A stretch of 64,000 nt of DNA, from NCBI RefSeq assembly GCF_000421485.1, contig NZ_ATXC01000001.1, positions 682,001 to 746,000 of the forward strand, read 5' to 3'. Origin of the DNA: Desulfurobacterium sp. TC5-1. Its GTDB lineage: Bacteria; Aquificota; Aquificia; Desulfurobacteriales; Desulfurobacteriaceae. Numbering within the stretch: the first letter of the stretch is position 1; each line of letters begins with the position of its first letter. The position numbers and the translations under genes are program-made. Under the pieces are notes generated by a model. It had not been told where the DNA came from. It searched no databases and was given only the letters and a program-made list of their open reading frames with translations. Positions 1-9,203 of the stretch are shown piece by piece.

Positions 1-923
1 CAGGGAAAATCACCGAAGAAAAACTATCTTTTTACAACGACGGCAGATGGAGGGTCGGCAAAAGGCAATCTAATTCTTCCTTTGAAATCAAGTTTATTGG
101 AAAATCTAAAAAACCCCTGACTATTGGAAATATCTACGGCAACAAATTTACAATAAAAATTAGAAATTTTGAAAAATCAATGAGGGAAAAATTTTACAGA
201 AACCTTCAAACAGTTAAACTGTACGGATTCCCAAATTATTTTGGAGAACAAAGGTTTGGAAGCGTTAAAAGCAGAGACGACTTCGTTCTAAGGTACATTT
301 TAAAGGGTGACTTTGTGAAGGCTTTAAAGGTTTATTTCTTAGGAAGAGAAAAAATAGATATGCTCACAGATTGGCAGGACATATATAAAGTACTAAAGCC
401 AACACTTGAAGAGTATGAAAAAGATCTACTAAGAGGACTACTAAAAGGGCTTCCTGCAGAAAAAGCTTTCCGAATCCTTCCAAAAAATATAAGAATTATG
501 TTTAACTTCGCTTTTCAAAGCTACCTTTTTAACCGCATTCTTGGCGAATACATATTGAATAAATATCCATACAGACAAGTTCCCTTCATAAACAATTGGA
601 AACTTTACTTTTACTTAGAAGTTACCGACTTTGAATATTTCAAAAACCTGCAGATACCTTATACCGGAAAGGATTTACCGCCGGAAGATTCTCTCCTTAA
701 AAAAGTAATGAAAAAAGTATTTAAAGAAGAAAAAGTTAACTCTTCTGTATTTGACATGGAAATTGCCGGAATGAAAGTAATGACTGATGGTCAAAGAAAA
801 GCTGTTGTTATTCCGGAAAATTTCAAAATAGTTTCAAAAACAAAAAAGGATGTTACCATACAATTTATCTTACCACCGGGAAGCTACGCTACAATTCTTT
901 TGAGAGCACTCCTCTCTGTGTGA
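1..923 (+). CDS. truD: tRNA pseudouridine synthase TruD, 3' part
   Basis: TruD isomerises uridine-13 of certain tRNAs to pseudouridine in the cytoplasm. The reading frame is open from base 3, so the start and the segment with the catalytic Asp lie upstream of the window. Visible family motifs are a GNxFxIxIRN-like segment just before base 180, NYFGEQRFGS around base 232, FQSYLFNRIL near base 515 and the C-terminal PPGSYATILLRAL. An internal ATG at 180 is not the true start because the conserved GNxF segment precedes it. The stop overlaps the region of the next gene's start, so the two are probably co-transcribed. Family assignment rests on these motifs and is firm. Confidence 0.9.
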   Translation, partial: GKITEEKLSFYNDGRWRVGKRQSNSSFEIKFIGKSKKPLTIGNIYGNKFTIKIRNFEKSMREKFYRNLQTVKLYGFPNYFGEQRFGSVKSRDDFVLRYILKGDFVKALKVYFLGREKIDMLTDWQDIYKVLKPTLEEYEKDLLRGLLKGLPAEKAFRILPKNIRIMFNFAFQSYLFNRILGEYILNKYPYRQVPFINNWKLYFYLEVTDFEYFKNLQIPYTGKDLPPEDSLLKKVMKKVFKEEKVNSSVFDMEIAGMKVMTDGQRKAVVIPENFKIVSKTKKDVTIQFILPPGSYATILLRALLSV

Positions 924-931
924 GGTGTAAA

Positions 932-1216
932 ATGGTCTCCATAGGCTATCTTGAAGTAGAACTTTACATACCCCACAGCCACTCTTTAAAAGAGAAAAGA
1001 ATGGTAGTCAAACGAATCAAAGAAAGAGTTAAAAATAAGTTTAACGTTGCCATCTGCGAAGCAGAAGCACATGACAAATGGCAAACTGCCGTAATCGCCA
1101 TTGTATCGGTCTCGACATCATCAAAAAAAGTTGATGAAACACTTGAAAAGGTTGTTGGATTTATAGAAAAACTCTACCCTGGCATGATAAAAAGCTACCA
1201 CAAAGAACTGATTTAA
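932..1216 (+). CDS. DUF503 family protein
   Basis: A 94-residue protein of the DUF503 (YlxP-like) family, which often lies near rbfA/truB-type RNA or ribosome genes; its biochemical role is not established. The N-terminus has the typical pattern of a short beta strand followed by IPHSHSLKEKR, then a central SVSTSS segment. I place the start at ATG 932 because GAGGTG lies about five bases upstream and homologues begin two or three residues before this strand; a GTG at 920 overlapping the truD stop is the alternative. It follows truD directly, which fits a role in RNA metabolism by context only. Confidence 0.82.
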   Translation: MVSIGYLEVELYIPHSHSLKEKRMVVKRIKERVKNKFNVAICEAEAHDKWQTAVIAIVSVSTSSKKVDETLEKVVGFIEKLYPGMIKSYHKELI

Positions 1217-1240
1217 AATAAGGGGGAAAAATTCCCCCAA

Positions 1241-2392
1241 TTACCATTCTATAGACAATGCACCGGTATACCGCCTATCAGCATCCTGACCTGCATAAGC
1301 TCCAACTTCCTCAGCATAAGTGGCAAATTGAAGGTTAAATACTCCTAATCTGAAATCTGTACCAAAGGTAGGATACCCTTCGTACAATCCACCCCTTACT
1401 ACCCAAGATGTAAACCTATTATCCCAGACCTTTATCTCTGCACCTACCCTTATCCTCTTTCCCCAATCATCATCAACGCCATTGTTATGGGTCACATCAA
1501 CAATATCAAGAGCAAATACAGGCTCTTTAAAAAATCCCCCAAATCCATTAAACTCCGGCTTGAGTGCGAAACCAAGGTTTACACTCATTGGAATCTTCCC
1601 TGCATCTCCAAAGTCAAGATCACCAATATTCAATACAGAAAGTCCTATTTGAGGATGGAGTACGTTATCAGGCATCGGTGCATATTCCAAACCAAAATCA
1701 AAAGAAAAACCATTCCCAGTTTCAAGATAATTATCTTTAATGTAATCACTCAAATCATCACTGTTAGCAACAATTTCAGAGGTTGTAAACGTATGATCAA
1801 CACTTTGAGCGTAGAAGAACTTAGCACCTACACCAACTTTTAACCTGCTATCCATGAACTTTCTCGAATATCCTCCTATGATACCACCATAGGCGTGCTG
1901 ATGAACCTCTATTAAACCATCTGTACCTGCACCTTCATGAGTCGCAAAATTCGCCTGAACATTTCCCACAAGTGTAAATCCAAAGCTGGATGTTTCACCG
2001 CCCTTCACAATCCCAAGGGCCATAGTCTCCACATCAAAATGGAAATTTTCGCCAAGATACTCAAGAATCAAGTCGTTAAGTGCTGTAAGCTGTTCAGTAT
2101 CATTATCTATATCTAAAACATCCTGAAGATCGTTATAAAAGTCTTTAGTTTTAGAAGAAGTAGCAACACCAAGTTTCAAAAGTGTTACCTCAAAACCTGC
2201 ACTCTGCTTAACATCCGACAGACCAGCCGGGTTGTAAAACAGGGAATTTACCGTCCCACCAACGGCGGTATACGCACCACCCATTCCCATAACGGCAGGG
2301 TCTTTGTAGATATACGGATACTCAAAGTTAGCAGCAAAAGCAGAACCGGCCGTAACAACCGCTATAGATAAAATTGTTAAAAGCTTTTTCAT
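1241..2392 (-). CDS. Outer-membrane beta-barrel protein (TraF_2/FadL-like)
   Basis: A 383-residue predicted outer-membrane barrel. It has a Sec signal peptide ending near AFA, then the motif MGMGGAYTAV followed by a LFYNPAGL segment. That N-terminal signature is shared by FadL-like barrels and by proteins named 'conjugal transfer TraF' in Pfam TraF_2. The body alternates short hydrophobic strands and Asn/Gly/Asp-rich loops and ends in an aromatic residue (IEW), as barrel substrates of the BAM complex do. It lies 13 kb from the conjugation genes, beside a lipoprotein gene on the same strand, so I read it as a chromosomal porin or transporter and not as part of the transfer machinery. Substrate unknown. 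Confidence 0.75.
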   Translation of the reverse strand: MKKLLTILSIAVVTAGSAFAANFEYPYIYKDPAVMGMGGAYTAVGGTVNSLFYNPAGLSDVKQSAGFEVTLLKLGVATSSKTKDFYNDLQDVLDIDNDTEQLTALNDLILEYLGENFHFDVETMALGIVKGGETSSFGFTLVGNVQANFATHEGAGTDGLIEVHQHAYGGIIGGYSRKFMDSRLKVGVGAKFFYAQSVDHTFTTSEIVANSDDLSDYIKDNYLETGNGFSFDFGLEYAPMPDNVLHPQIGLSVLNIGDLDFGDAGKIPMSVNLGFALKPEFNGFGGFFKEPVFALDIVDVTHNNGVDDDWGKRIRVGAEIKVWDNRFTSWVVRGGLYEGYPTFGTDFRLGVFNLQFATYAEEVGAYAGQDADRRYTGALSIEW

Positions 2393-2413
2393 CTCTAATT
2401 CCTCCTCCCTCTT

Positions 2414-3610
2414 TTATTGTGAAAGATAATCAGCAATTAGCTGTTGAGCCACAGTGTCGTTGGCACTTATTTGAATATCTGTAGCCGTATCAAGCGTACT
2501 ATTTGTACATGGTGTCCACGTGCCATTTACTTCACACTGGCATGCAGATGGATCTGGCTCACAAATATCCCTTTTAATATCTAAGAGACTCTCCTCTACA
2601 TCCGTATCGCCGGTAACAGCAGCCACCGTAGATGTTCCATTGTTAAGAAGTTCTACAAGACTGTCAGTAACAGTAAACGTTTCATTATTGGAAACCACAG
2701 GACAGGGGAAGCATTGTGCTGTTTCATTTGCAGCATCACAAACTGTTCCGTTGTTCGCATAACAGAGTCCGCTCGTTAAAGCAACAACAGAAGTTGTTCC
2801 TGTTCTATCAATAACCTTGTAATCAAAATGATTTCCTTCAGATGTACAGTTTGCAGTAGCATTAATGGTAAATTTAACAACTTCAAATGTCTTATTGCTG
2901 TAACCAAAAGTAAAGTTACCTAAAGATGAATAATTGTCACAGTTTGTCACGTTACCTGTTGCTGCATACTCTAAAGCACAGGCACTAAACTGTGCACTAT
3001 CTAAAAAGTCATTTTCATCTGTATCCTGTTCACATGTAAGAGTGGTATTATCTGCCCAGGTCTCTATAGCATCAGCCACATCTTCACCAAGGGTGGATTC
3101 AAAAAGAGAAACAAACGAAGTCGTAGCCTGAGCAAAATCGGCAATTCCTTTAAAGAAACATGCGTCCTGTTCCACAAGTGTAAGATTAGGACTGCTGCAG
3201 TTAACACTACCAAGAAAGGAAAGAGCTCTAAAGTAGTAATCTCTTGACTTTGCAAGATAGATAAGATTTTTTCCTCCCTGACTTTCGGCTACACTCTTAA
3301 GAAACGATGAAAAAGGATCACTATCATCATCACTATTGAGAATATCTGTTATAAGGCCTGGAATGTCGTATCCGGCTTTACCAAGGTACGCGGCGCCAAG
3401 GTTAATATTTTTCTCTGCAGGATCAAATGCATTTTTACATTCACCGTTAAGCAGAGCTATCGCCTCATCGTAATCCTGCTTATCCAGTGCTTTCGTTACT
3501 TTGTACTCACATGCTTCCGTGCTGTCTTTATTGCTTAATGTTTCAAAACCATTACAACCTGAAAGAGCAAAAATACTTACAAAAAGCGACAAGGCAAGAA
3601 GCTTTCTCAT
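2414..3610 (-). CDS. Cys-rich outer-membrane lipoprotein, function unknown
   Basis: A 398-residue lipoprotein. The N-terminus has a hydrophobic signal and a lipobox (LSGC), so the mature chain begins with a lipidated Cys. Residues about 30-130 contain helices resembling one or two TPR-like units (ALDKQDYDEAIALLNGE, then LGAAYLGKAGYD). The middle and C-terminal parts hold many Cys and N-x-S/T sites and are low in charged residues, suggesting disulphide-bonded loops outside the cytoplasm. It lies 21 bases upstream of the barrel gene in the same direction, so the two may be co-expressed and interact at the outer membrane. I do not recognise a named family. Confidence 0.6.
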   Translation of the reverse strand: MRKLLALSLFVSIFALSGCNGFETLSNKDSTEACEYKVTKALDKQDYDEAIALLNGECKNAFDPAEKNINLGAAYLGKAGYDIPGLITDILNSDDDSDPFSSFLKSVAESQGGKNLIYLAKSRDYYFRALSFLGSVNCSSPNLTLVEQDACFFKGIADFAQATTSFVSLFESTLGEDVADAIETWADNTTLTCEQDTDENDFLDSAQFSACALEYAATGNVTNCDNYSSLGNFTFGYSNKTFEVVKFTINATANCTSEGNHFDYKVIDRTGTTSVVALTSGLCYANNGTVCDAANETAQCFPCPVVSNNETFTVTDSLVELLNNGTSTVAAVTGDTDVEESLLDIKRDICEPDPSACQCEVNGTWTPCTNSTLDTATDIQISANDTVAQQLIADYLSQ

Positions 3611-3730
3611 AATAGCCCCCTATGAGAATTTTATAATTTAAAGTTATTTTATCAAAAAATTGGACTGATAATCTTTAGACCGACCAAACTGCAGTTTTTC
3701 CGGCTTTTAAAATTCTCGTTTTAAACCCTT

Positions 3731-3759
3731 GAAATTTATTTGATTATTGTCTAAATTAT
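3731..3759 (+). promoter_or_regulatory. Probable sigma70-type promoter of the ferredoxin gene
   Basis: TTGAAA at 3731-3736 is followed after 17 bases by TAAATT at 3754-3759. An overlapping TATAAT at 3759-3764 is a second possible -10. The AACGGAGG ribosome site and the start codon follow within about 25 bases. Confidence 0.5.
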
Positions 3760-3783
3760 AATTAAACCTAAACGGAGGAGAAC

Positions 3784-4140
3784 ATGAAAGATCTACTTGG
3801 CAGAGAGATAAAAGACCTATCTGAAGAACTATGGTGGGGTGTGAAAAGAAAAGAGATCGAATGGTATCCTGAAATAGATTATCAGAAGTGCATAGGCTGT
3901 GGCATCTGCTTCATCACATGTGCCGGCAAAAAGGTATTTGATTGGGACATTGAGAAAAACAGACCTATAGTCTCAAGACCTTACAACTGTATGGTTGGTT
4001 GTACAACATGTAAAACACTTTGCCCTGTAGATGCTATTTCGTTTCCCGATAAAAACTACATAAGGAAATTAGTCAAAGAACTAAACCTTCTTCAAAAAGC
4101 AAAAGAAAAAATAACAAAGGCTATTTCCACACAAAAATAA
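3784..4140 (+). CDS. Two-cluster [4Fe-4S] ferredoxin-like protein
   Basis: A 118-residue cytoplasmic electron carrier with two ferredoxin-type cysteine motifs. The first is CIGCGICFITC near residue 38, spaced CxxCxxCxxxC. The second is CMVGCTTCKTLCP near residue 75, where the first spacing is lengthened by one residue (CxxxCxxCxxxCP). The basic C-terminal helix has no cluster ligands. The start is fixed by GGAGGAG seven bases upstream. It is monocistronic: a promoter precedes it and a strong hairpin terminator follows. Such ferredoxins serve anaerobic oxidoreductases. The partner cannot be told from the neighbourhood, because the next genes encode a nucleoside importer. Confidence 0.85.
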   Translation: MKDLLGREIKDLSEELWWGVKRKEIEWYPEIDYQKCIGCGICFITCAGKKVFDWDIEKNRPIVSRPYNCMVGCTTCKTLCPVDAISFPDKNYIRKLVKELNLLQKAKEKITKAISTQK

Positions 4141-4166
4141 GACTTTTATCCACTTTTAACATTTCA

Positions 4167-4190
4167 GGGGCAAGAGCCCCTTCTTTTTCT
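4167..4190 (+). terminator. Rho-independent terminator
   Basis: The stem GGGGC/GCCCC with loop AAGA is followed by a T-rich run at 4181-4190. It separates the ferredoxin gene from the nucleoside transporter operon. Confidence 0.8.
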
Positions 4191-4260
4191 AATATTGCAA
4201 TCCTTAATATGTTAAAATCTCCTTTCCAATGAAACTCTAACTTTATCAGGAGGAGAGGTG

Positions 4261-5433
4261 ATGAAAAAATTTCTAAATGCCTTTTTTCTTTGTCTCTTTT
4301 CCCTCTTCTTCGCGGTTTCAGCACAGGCAAAAGACTTCATATTTGGTGTTCTCTTAGTAGGGCCTTACAATGACCACGGATGGAGTCAGGCACATTATGA
4401 AGCTGCGAAAGAGGTAGAAAAAGAGCTCAAAGGTGTAAAAATGATCTACATTGACAAAGTCAATCCTGCAGACCGTCCGGGCGTCACAATTCCCGAACTT
4501 GTGGATGACCTTGTTGACAAAGGAGCCAAGCTTATCATTGCCAACTCTGACGACATGAAAGATGGGATAAGAGAAGCAGCCCTGGAACACCCTGACATCT
4601 ACTTTGTTCATATTTCCGGCGATGATGCGTTAACAGGAAAAGCTCCTAAAAACCTTTCAAACCTCATGGGTAAGATGATATACGGAAAGATGATGGCAGG
4701 TTTTGTAGCCGCCATGACAACAAGAACAGGAAAAATTGGCTACCTTGGTCCCCTTATCAACGACGAAACAAGAAGACTCGCCGTATCTGCATACCTTGGT
4801 GCAAGATATGCATGGGTAAATGTTCTTCATAGAGATCCTTCCAAACTCCACTTTAAGGTTAACTGGATAGGTTTCTGGTTTAACATTCCTGGCGTTACTG
4901 CAGATCCAACACAGGTAAGCCAGAATTTCTACGATAACGGATATGATGTAGTTATCTCCGGTATAGATACAACAGAAGCTCTCGTTGTTGCAGGTCAATT
5001 GAGAAAACAGGGTAAAAAAGTATGGGCTATACCTTACGATTATAAAGGAGCATGTTCAATAGCACCAGATGCCTGCCTTGGCGTTCCTTACTTTAACTGG
5101 AAACCTGGATATAAACACTTTATAGAAATGGCTAAAAGTGGTCACTGGAAACAGGAATGGCTCTGGATGGGTCCGTACTGGAAGAACATAAACGATACTG
5201 AAAAAAGTGCTGTAGGATTTATTCCAGGACCTGCACTGAAGCCTGAAGTCAAAAAAGCTCTTAATGACTTTATAAAAGGACTGGCTTCAGGTAAAATACA
5301 ACTCTTCAAAGGACCACTTTACTATCAGGATGGTAGTGTGTTCCTTAAATCTGGACAGGTTGCTTCAGAAAAGCAAATATGGTATATGAAACAGCTCCTT
5401 AAAGGTATGGAAGGACAGAGTGCAGCAAAATAA
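4261..5433 (+). CDS. BMP family ABC transporter substrate-binding protein
   Basis: A 390-residue periplasmic binding protein of the BMP/Med family (TmpC, PnrA), which captures purine nucleosides or related ligands for ABC import. It has a type I signal peptide ending near AQA and no lipobox, so it is periplasmic and not a lipoprotein. Family features are the opening strand FGVLLVGPYNDHGWSQ, the hinge segment GKIGYLGPL and the region WxNPxxxxxxxxxxFxNG-like (VTADPTQVSQNFYDNG). I start at ATG 4261, seven bases after AGGAGG; the GTG at 4258 is too close to that site. It is the first gene of a four-gene importer operon. Confidence 0.88.
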   Translation: MKKFLNAFFLCLFSLFFAVSAQAKDFIFGVLLVGPYNDHGWSQAHYEAAKEVEKELKGVKMIYIDKVNPADRPGVTIPELVDDLVDKGAKLIIANSDDMKDGIREAALEHPDIYFVHISGDDALTGKAPKNLSNLMGKMIYGKMMAGFVAAMTTRTGKIGYLGPLINDETRRLAVSAYLGARYAWVNVLHRDPSKLHFKVNWIGFWFNIPGVTADPTQVSQNFYDNGYDVVISGIDTTEALVVAGQLRKQGKKVWAIPYDYKGACSIAPDACLGVPYFNWKPGYKHFIEMAKSGHWKQEWLWMGPYWKNINDTEKSAVGFIPGPALKPEVKKALNDFIKGLASGKIQLFKGPLYYQDGSVFLKSGQVASEKQIWYMKQLLKGMEGQSAAK

Positions 5434-5451
5434 GCAGGATAAGGTGTAGAA

Positions 5452-6918
5452 GTGGAAATCCGCTTTGAGAACGTTCATAAATATTTTGGTTCTGTCCACG
5501 CAAACAAGGGAATATCGTTAACCGTAAAATCTGGCACGATTCACGGTATAGTTGGAGAGAACGGAGCCGGCAAAAGCACTCTGATGAAGATGCTTGCCGG
5601 CTTCATCTCCAAATCTTCAGGAAAGATATTTGTTGACGGGAAAGAGGTAAACTTTCAATCGCCAGCTGAAGCAACTGAAGCTGGCATAGGGATGCTCTAT
5701 CAGGAACCTTGTGACTTTCCTGGAATGACCGTTCTTGATAACTTTATAGCCGGCGTCAGCAAGGAATGGAAACTTGATGAAGACAGGTACAGAAAACTTT
5801 TAGAAGAAAAGAGCAAAATCCTTGGATTTTCCATAGATCCCGATAAACCTGTAGGTTTATTAACTGTTGGCGAAAGACAGCAGCTTGAAATTGTTAGACT
5901 TTTAGCTATCGGAGTAAAAACCCTAATCCTTGACGAACCCACAACTGGTATATCAAAAGAACAGAAGAAGATTTTGTTTGAAGCCCTTAAAAAACTGGCT
6001 GCCGAAGGAAAATCGATAATTATCATTTCCCATAAATTAAAAGACATCGAAGCCATCTGTAACCGGGTTACCGTCTTAAGAAATGGAAAAGTCGTTGGTG
6101 AAATGGATGCACCTTTTAACAGAGAACGTTTATTAACAATGATGTTTGGAAGTAAACCACCAGAAATAAAAACGGAAAAACTTACGCCTGGAGAGGTTCT
6201 TTTAAGTTTCGACAATGTATATGCCCATGGAGGCAGGGCAGGTCTTAAAAGCTGCTCATTCGAAGCAAGAGAAAAAGAAATAATAGGACTTGCCGGTCTT
6301 GAAGGCAGTGGACAAGAAGTTTTTCTAAGAGTTGCTGCAGGATTAACAAGACCGTACAGAGGAAAAGTTAAAAGGAACAAAAAATTCTTCAAAAGAAAGT
6401 TCCACAAAACAATATTTTTACCGGCTTCAAGGTTGGAAGAAGGATTGTTTCCTTCTCTATCTCTGTTAGAACATTACGGTATAGCCTTCTTTAAAAAATA
6501 TTTCATAATTCCCTGGAATGAAGTTAGTAAAAAAGGAAAAGAACTTATCAAAAAATTCCGAATCAAGGGAAGACTGTTTGACAGAGCTGCTTCTTTATCC
6601 GGTGGAAACCAACAAAGACTTTTAATATCCCTTATCGATCCGGAAACAAAATTGCTACTCCTTGAACAACCAACAAGAGGTCTTGACACTGAATCAGCAA
6701 TATGGGTATGGGAACATTTCAAGGAATTTACAAACAAAGGAGCTACTATTATTTTTAGCTCTCCAGACCTTGATGAAATATTCTCCGTAGCAACAAAAAT
6801 TCTGGTTTTCTTTAATGGAAAAGTCGTACTTGAAAAGAAGAGAGAAGAAACAACACCTGAAGAGGTAGCTGCAGCAATTGCAGGAAACATCAAAGGGAGT
6901 GAGAGATTTGAAGGATAA
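5452..6918 (+). CDS. BMP-type ABC importer ATPase with two nucleotide-binding domains
   Basis: A 488-residue ATPase of the sugar/nucleoside class with two fused ABC domains, like YufO/NupO. Domain 1 has Walker A GENGAGKST near residue 36, a signature-like LTVGERQQLEI and Walker B LILDEPTTG. Domain 2 has a degenerate Walker A (GLEGSGQ), the signature LSGGNQQRL and Walker B LLLLEQPTRGLD, where Glu-Gln replaces the usual Asp-Glu. That asymmetry is normal in this family, where one site is catalytically weak. It starts with GTG shortly after the binding-protein gene and overlaps the following permease start, so translation is coupled. Confidence 0.92.
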   Translation: MEIRFENVHKYFGSVHANKGISLTVKSGTIHGIVGENGAGKSTLMKMLAGFISKSSGKIFVDGKEVNFQSPAEATEAGIGMLYQEPCDFPGMTVLDNFIAGVSKEWKLDEDRYRKLLEEKSKILGFSIDPDKPVGLLTVGERQQLEIVRLLAIGVKTLILDEPTTGISKEQKKILFEALKKLAAEGKSIIIISHKLKDIEAICNRVTVLRNGKVVGEMDAPFNRERLLTMMFGSKPPEIKTEKLTPGEVLLSFDNVYAHGGRAGLKSCSFEAREKEIIGLAGLEGSGQEVFLRVAAGLTRPYRGKVKRNKKFFKRKFHKTIFLPASRLEEGLFPSLSLLEHYGIAFFKKYFIIPWNEVSKKGKELIKKFRIKGRLFDRAASLSGGNQQRLLISLIDPETKLLLLEQPTRGLDTESAIWVWEHFKEFTNKGATIIFSSPDLDEIFSVATKILVFFNGKVVLEKKREETTPEEVAAAIAGNIKGSERFEG

Positions 6919-7945
6919 AATTTTGAAACCCTTAATAAGATGGATCATCGTTGTTGGATCAGTGTTTTTGATAATAACCCTGCTTCTTTACGCTATTAGA
7001 GTAAACCCCTTCGAAGTGTATAAGCTTCTGATAGAAGGTTCCCTTGGTTCAAAATATAGAATAGCAAGAGTATTAAATGTATGGATTCCTCTCGTGCTCT
7101 GTTCTTGCGGCCTTCTTTACACATTCTCTTTAGGACTCTGGAACATCGGTATAGAAGGACAAATAATGCTTGGAGCGATAGGAACTACCGCCGCTTTCAA
7201 ATGGTTCTATCCATCTCTCCCAGCCATCTACGTTATGTTTTTGGGACTTCTCTTAGCCATTATTGCTGGTGGATTGTGGGCACTGTTCGCAGGTATTTTG
7301 AAAACTAAAGGCGGTGTTAACGAAATTTTTGCAGGACTTGGTCTTAACTTTGTTGCTCAGGGATTAATTCTGTGGCTCATTTTTGGCCCCTGGAAGCGTC
7401 CTGGAATTGCATCAATGAGCGGAACGGAACCTTTTGACAGACACCTATGGCTTTCTGTAATAAAAGGATTTAGAGTTTCGCCAGTTGCCCTCAGCATTTC
7501 AGTTTTTGTCTTTATTGCAACAGTCATTATTTTCAAATACACAAGATGGGGACTATTCTTTAAAGCCATCGGTGATAATCCAACAGCTGGAACACTTTTT
7601 GGCATATCCGTCAATAAATACAGTCTATTTGCAATGTTTCTCGCCGGTGCGTGTGCAGGAATGGCAGGATTTTTCCAGACTGCCGGCGTGTACCACAGAC
7701 TTATTCCGGCCATATCCAGTAACTACGGTTACCTTGCACTTCTTGTAGTAATGCTTGCCAACTTCAGCTACTGGCCAGTTCCTTTTATCGCATTCTTCTT
7801 TGCATGCTTAAACGTGGGTAGCATTCAGCTCCCAATGGTTTTAAACATTGATTCCTCACTAAGCGGAATTATTCAGGGACTTTCCGTCCTTGTCTTCCTA
7901 TGCGTCTATAATTTTCAAAAATTGAAGGAGAATTCATTAGAATGA
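6908..7945 (+). CDS. BMP-type ABC importer permease 1
   Basis: A hydrophobic protein of about 345 residues in the BPD_transp_2 family (YufP/NupP-like), with around ten membrane spans. Typical segments are LWNIGIEGQIMLGAIGTTA near residue 75 and KAIGDNPTAGTLFGISV, the EAA-like loop that contacts the ATPase. I choose TTG 6908 because GGGAG lies eight bases upstream; GTG 6899 is an alternative with a poor ribosome site. The start lies inside the end of the ATPase gene, and the stop overlaps the next start as ATGA. With its partner it forms the membrane channel of the nucleoside importer. Confidence 0.88.
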   Translation: MKDKILKPLIRWIIVVGSVFLIITLLLYAIRVNPFEVYKLLIEGSLGSKYRIARVLNVWIPLVLCSCGLLYTFSLGLWNIGIEGQIMLGAIGTTAAFKWFYPSLPAIYVMFLGLLLAIIAGGLWALFAGILKTKGGVNEIFAGLGLNFVAQGLILWLIFGPWKRPGIASMSGTEPFDRHLWLSVIKGFRVSPVALSISVFVFIATVIIFKYTRWGLFFKAIGDNPTAGTLFGISVNKYSLFAMFLAGACAGMAGFFQTAGVYHRLIPAISSNYGYLALLVVMLANFSYWPVPFIAFFFACLNVGSIQLPMVLNIDSSLSGIIQGLSVLVFLCVYNFQKLKENSLE

Positions 7946-8919
7946 GCACAGAGTTTCCAGTCATAGCTGCAACGGTCGTAGGCGGTGCTGCACCCTTAGT
8001 CTTTGCCGCTCTTGGCGAAACTATAACGGAAAGAGGCGGCATAATAAATCTTTCTCTTGACGGATCAATACTCTTATCGGCAATGACCGGATTTGCCATA
8101 GCTTACAAGACGGGAAGCGTACTATGGGGATTTGTTGTTGCAGGAATAGTAGGCGCCCTAATTGCCGGAATTGTAGCTTCTTCAACACTCTTCCTGAGAG
8201 TTTCTCAAGTAGCAGTAGGATTTGTCCTTGCCCTAATGTGTAGAGATCTCGCATACTTCCTTGGAAATCCTTACAGCAGAATCCAAGGTCCTCAACTTTC
8301 TTACATGCCCATTCCCCTTCTTGAAAAAATTCCCGTAATAGGAAAAATCTTCTTCCAGCAGAACATAATGGTTTATGCCAGTTATATTCTAATATTCGCC
8401 GTCTGGTTTTTCCTATACAAAACACGATGGGGATTAATGTTAAGATGTGCAGGCGAAAATCCTGAAGCAGCTTATATTAGGGGTATTCCAGTCGAAAAGC
8501 TAAAGTTCTGGTTCACCGTTCTTGGAGGTTTCTTGGTCGGAATTTCCGGCGCTTTATATTCCTTATCTGTAAAGCCAGGATGGGGAAGACCTCAAGGTGC
8601 TGAAGGCATAGGATGGATTGCTCTGGCAATTGTCATTTTCGGCGGATGGGAACCTATAAAGGTAGCCCTGGGGGCTTACCTCTTCAGTTTTCTCCAGGTT
8701 GCCGGTATTCTGCTCCAGGATAAGTTTCCTTCTGTACCTGCTCAGGTTTTTCAAGTTGCACCGTTTCCTCTTATGATCTTCACTCTCCTGTTCATCAACT
8801 ACTTTAACAGAAAAGAAATTCAGGAAAAAGCTTTAACAAACCCCGTATTAAGAATTCTTTCGAAGATACTAAAAGCAAATCCTCCAGCATCCTTAGGAAA
8901 GGTATTCTACAGAAATTAA
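7942..8919 (+). CDS. BMP-type ABC importer permease 2
   Basis: A 325-residue integral membrane protein of the BPD_transp_2 family (YufQ/NupQ-like). Early residues show the family hallmark GGIINLSLDGSILLSAMTG, and later RCAGENPEAAYIRGI is the cytoplasmic coupling loop. It overlaps the stop of permease 1 by ATGA, the usual arrangement for paired permeases. It is the last gene of the operon; converging minus-strand genes follow after a 43-base gap. Ligand class (purine nucleosides) is inferred from the family and not visible in the permease itself. Confidence 0.9.
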   Translation: MSTEFPVIAATVVGGAAPLVFAALGETITERGGIINLSLDGSILLSAMTGFAIAYKTGSVLWGFVVAGIVGALIAGIVASSTLFLRVSQVAVGFVLALMCRDLAYFLGNPYSRIQGPQLSYMPIPLLEKIPVIGKIFFQQNIMVYASYILIFAVWFFLYKTRWGLMLRCAGENPEAAYIRGIPVEKLKFWFTVLGGFLVGISGALYSLSVKPGWGRPQGAEGIGWIALAIVIFGGWEPIKVALGAYLFSFLQVAGILLQDKFPSVPAQVFQVAPFPLMIFTLLFINYFNRKEIQEKALTNPVLRILSKILKANPPASLGKVFYRN

Positions 8920-8962
8920 ACCTTTTTAACTTTATAGAGCAAATAGAGTTGAATTCCTGCAT

Positions 8963-9202
8963 TTAAGATGAATAATAAGCAAAAAGATTGAACAAGACTT
9001 GCGTAAGCTTCATCCCTTTCTTTCTCTTTTTTTCAAGCTCTAACTGCTTTTTATAACAATCTACAAGCTCTGGACTTGCAGAAGATTTCTCTAATCGCTC
9101 TATCTTCTCTTCAGCCTGAGCAGGAATTTTTATCGGCAGGTATTTTGCTATTATCGTTAAAAGTCCCGTGGCTATCAGTCCCAATTCATATCTTTTTTCC
9201 AT
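8963..9202 (-). CDS. Small membrane-anchored protein, unknown
   Basis: A 79-residue protein with one N-terminal hydrophobic span (LGLIATGLLTIIAKYLP), a highly charged middle rich in Glu and Lys that could be helical, and a second weakly hydrophobic C-terminal segment. It follows hisB by two bases on the same strand, so it is probably the last gene of the proC-to-hisB run. I recognise no family. The tight spacing behind hisB and the ATG start support it being real. Confidence 0.5.
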   Translation of the reverse strand: MEKRYELGLIATGLLTIIAKYLPIKIPAQAEEKIERLEKSSASPELVDCYKKQLELEKKRKKGMKLTQVLFNLFAYYSS

Positions 9203-9203
9203 T

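Noticed and set aside
1241-2392. Barrel protein as part of the conjugation system because of the name TraF_2
   Set aside because: It lies outside the element beyond the tRNA; the Pfam name reflects a loose family and the true TraF is at 19317-20093.
3064-3255. Leu-rich minus-strand frame inside the lipoprotein gene
   Set aside because: Lies wholly inside the 398-residue lipoprotein gene in another frame; no independent signals.
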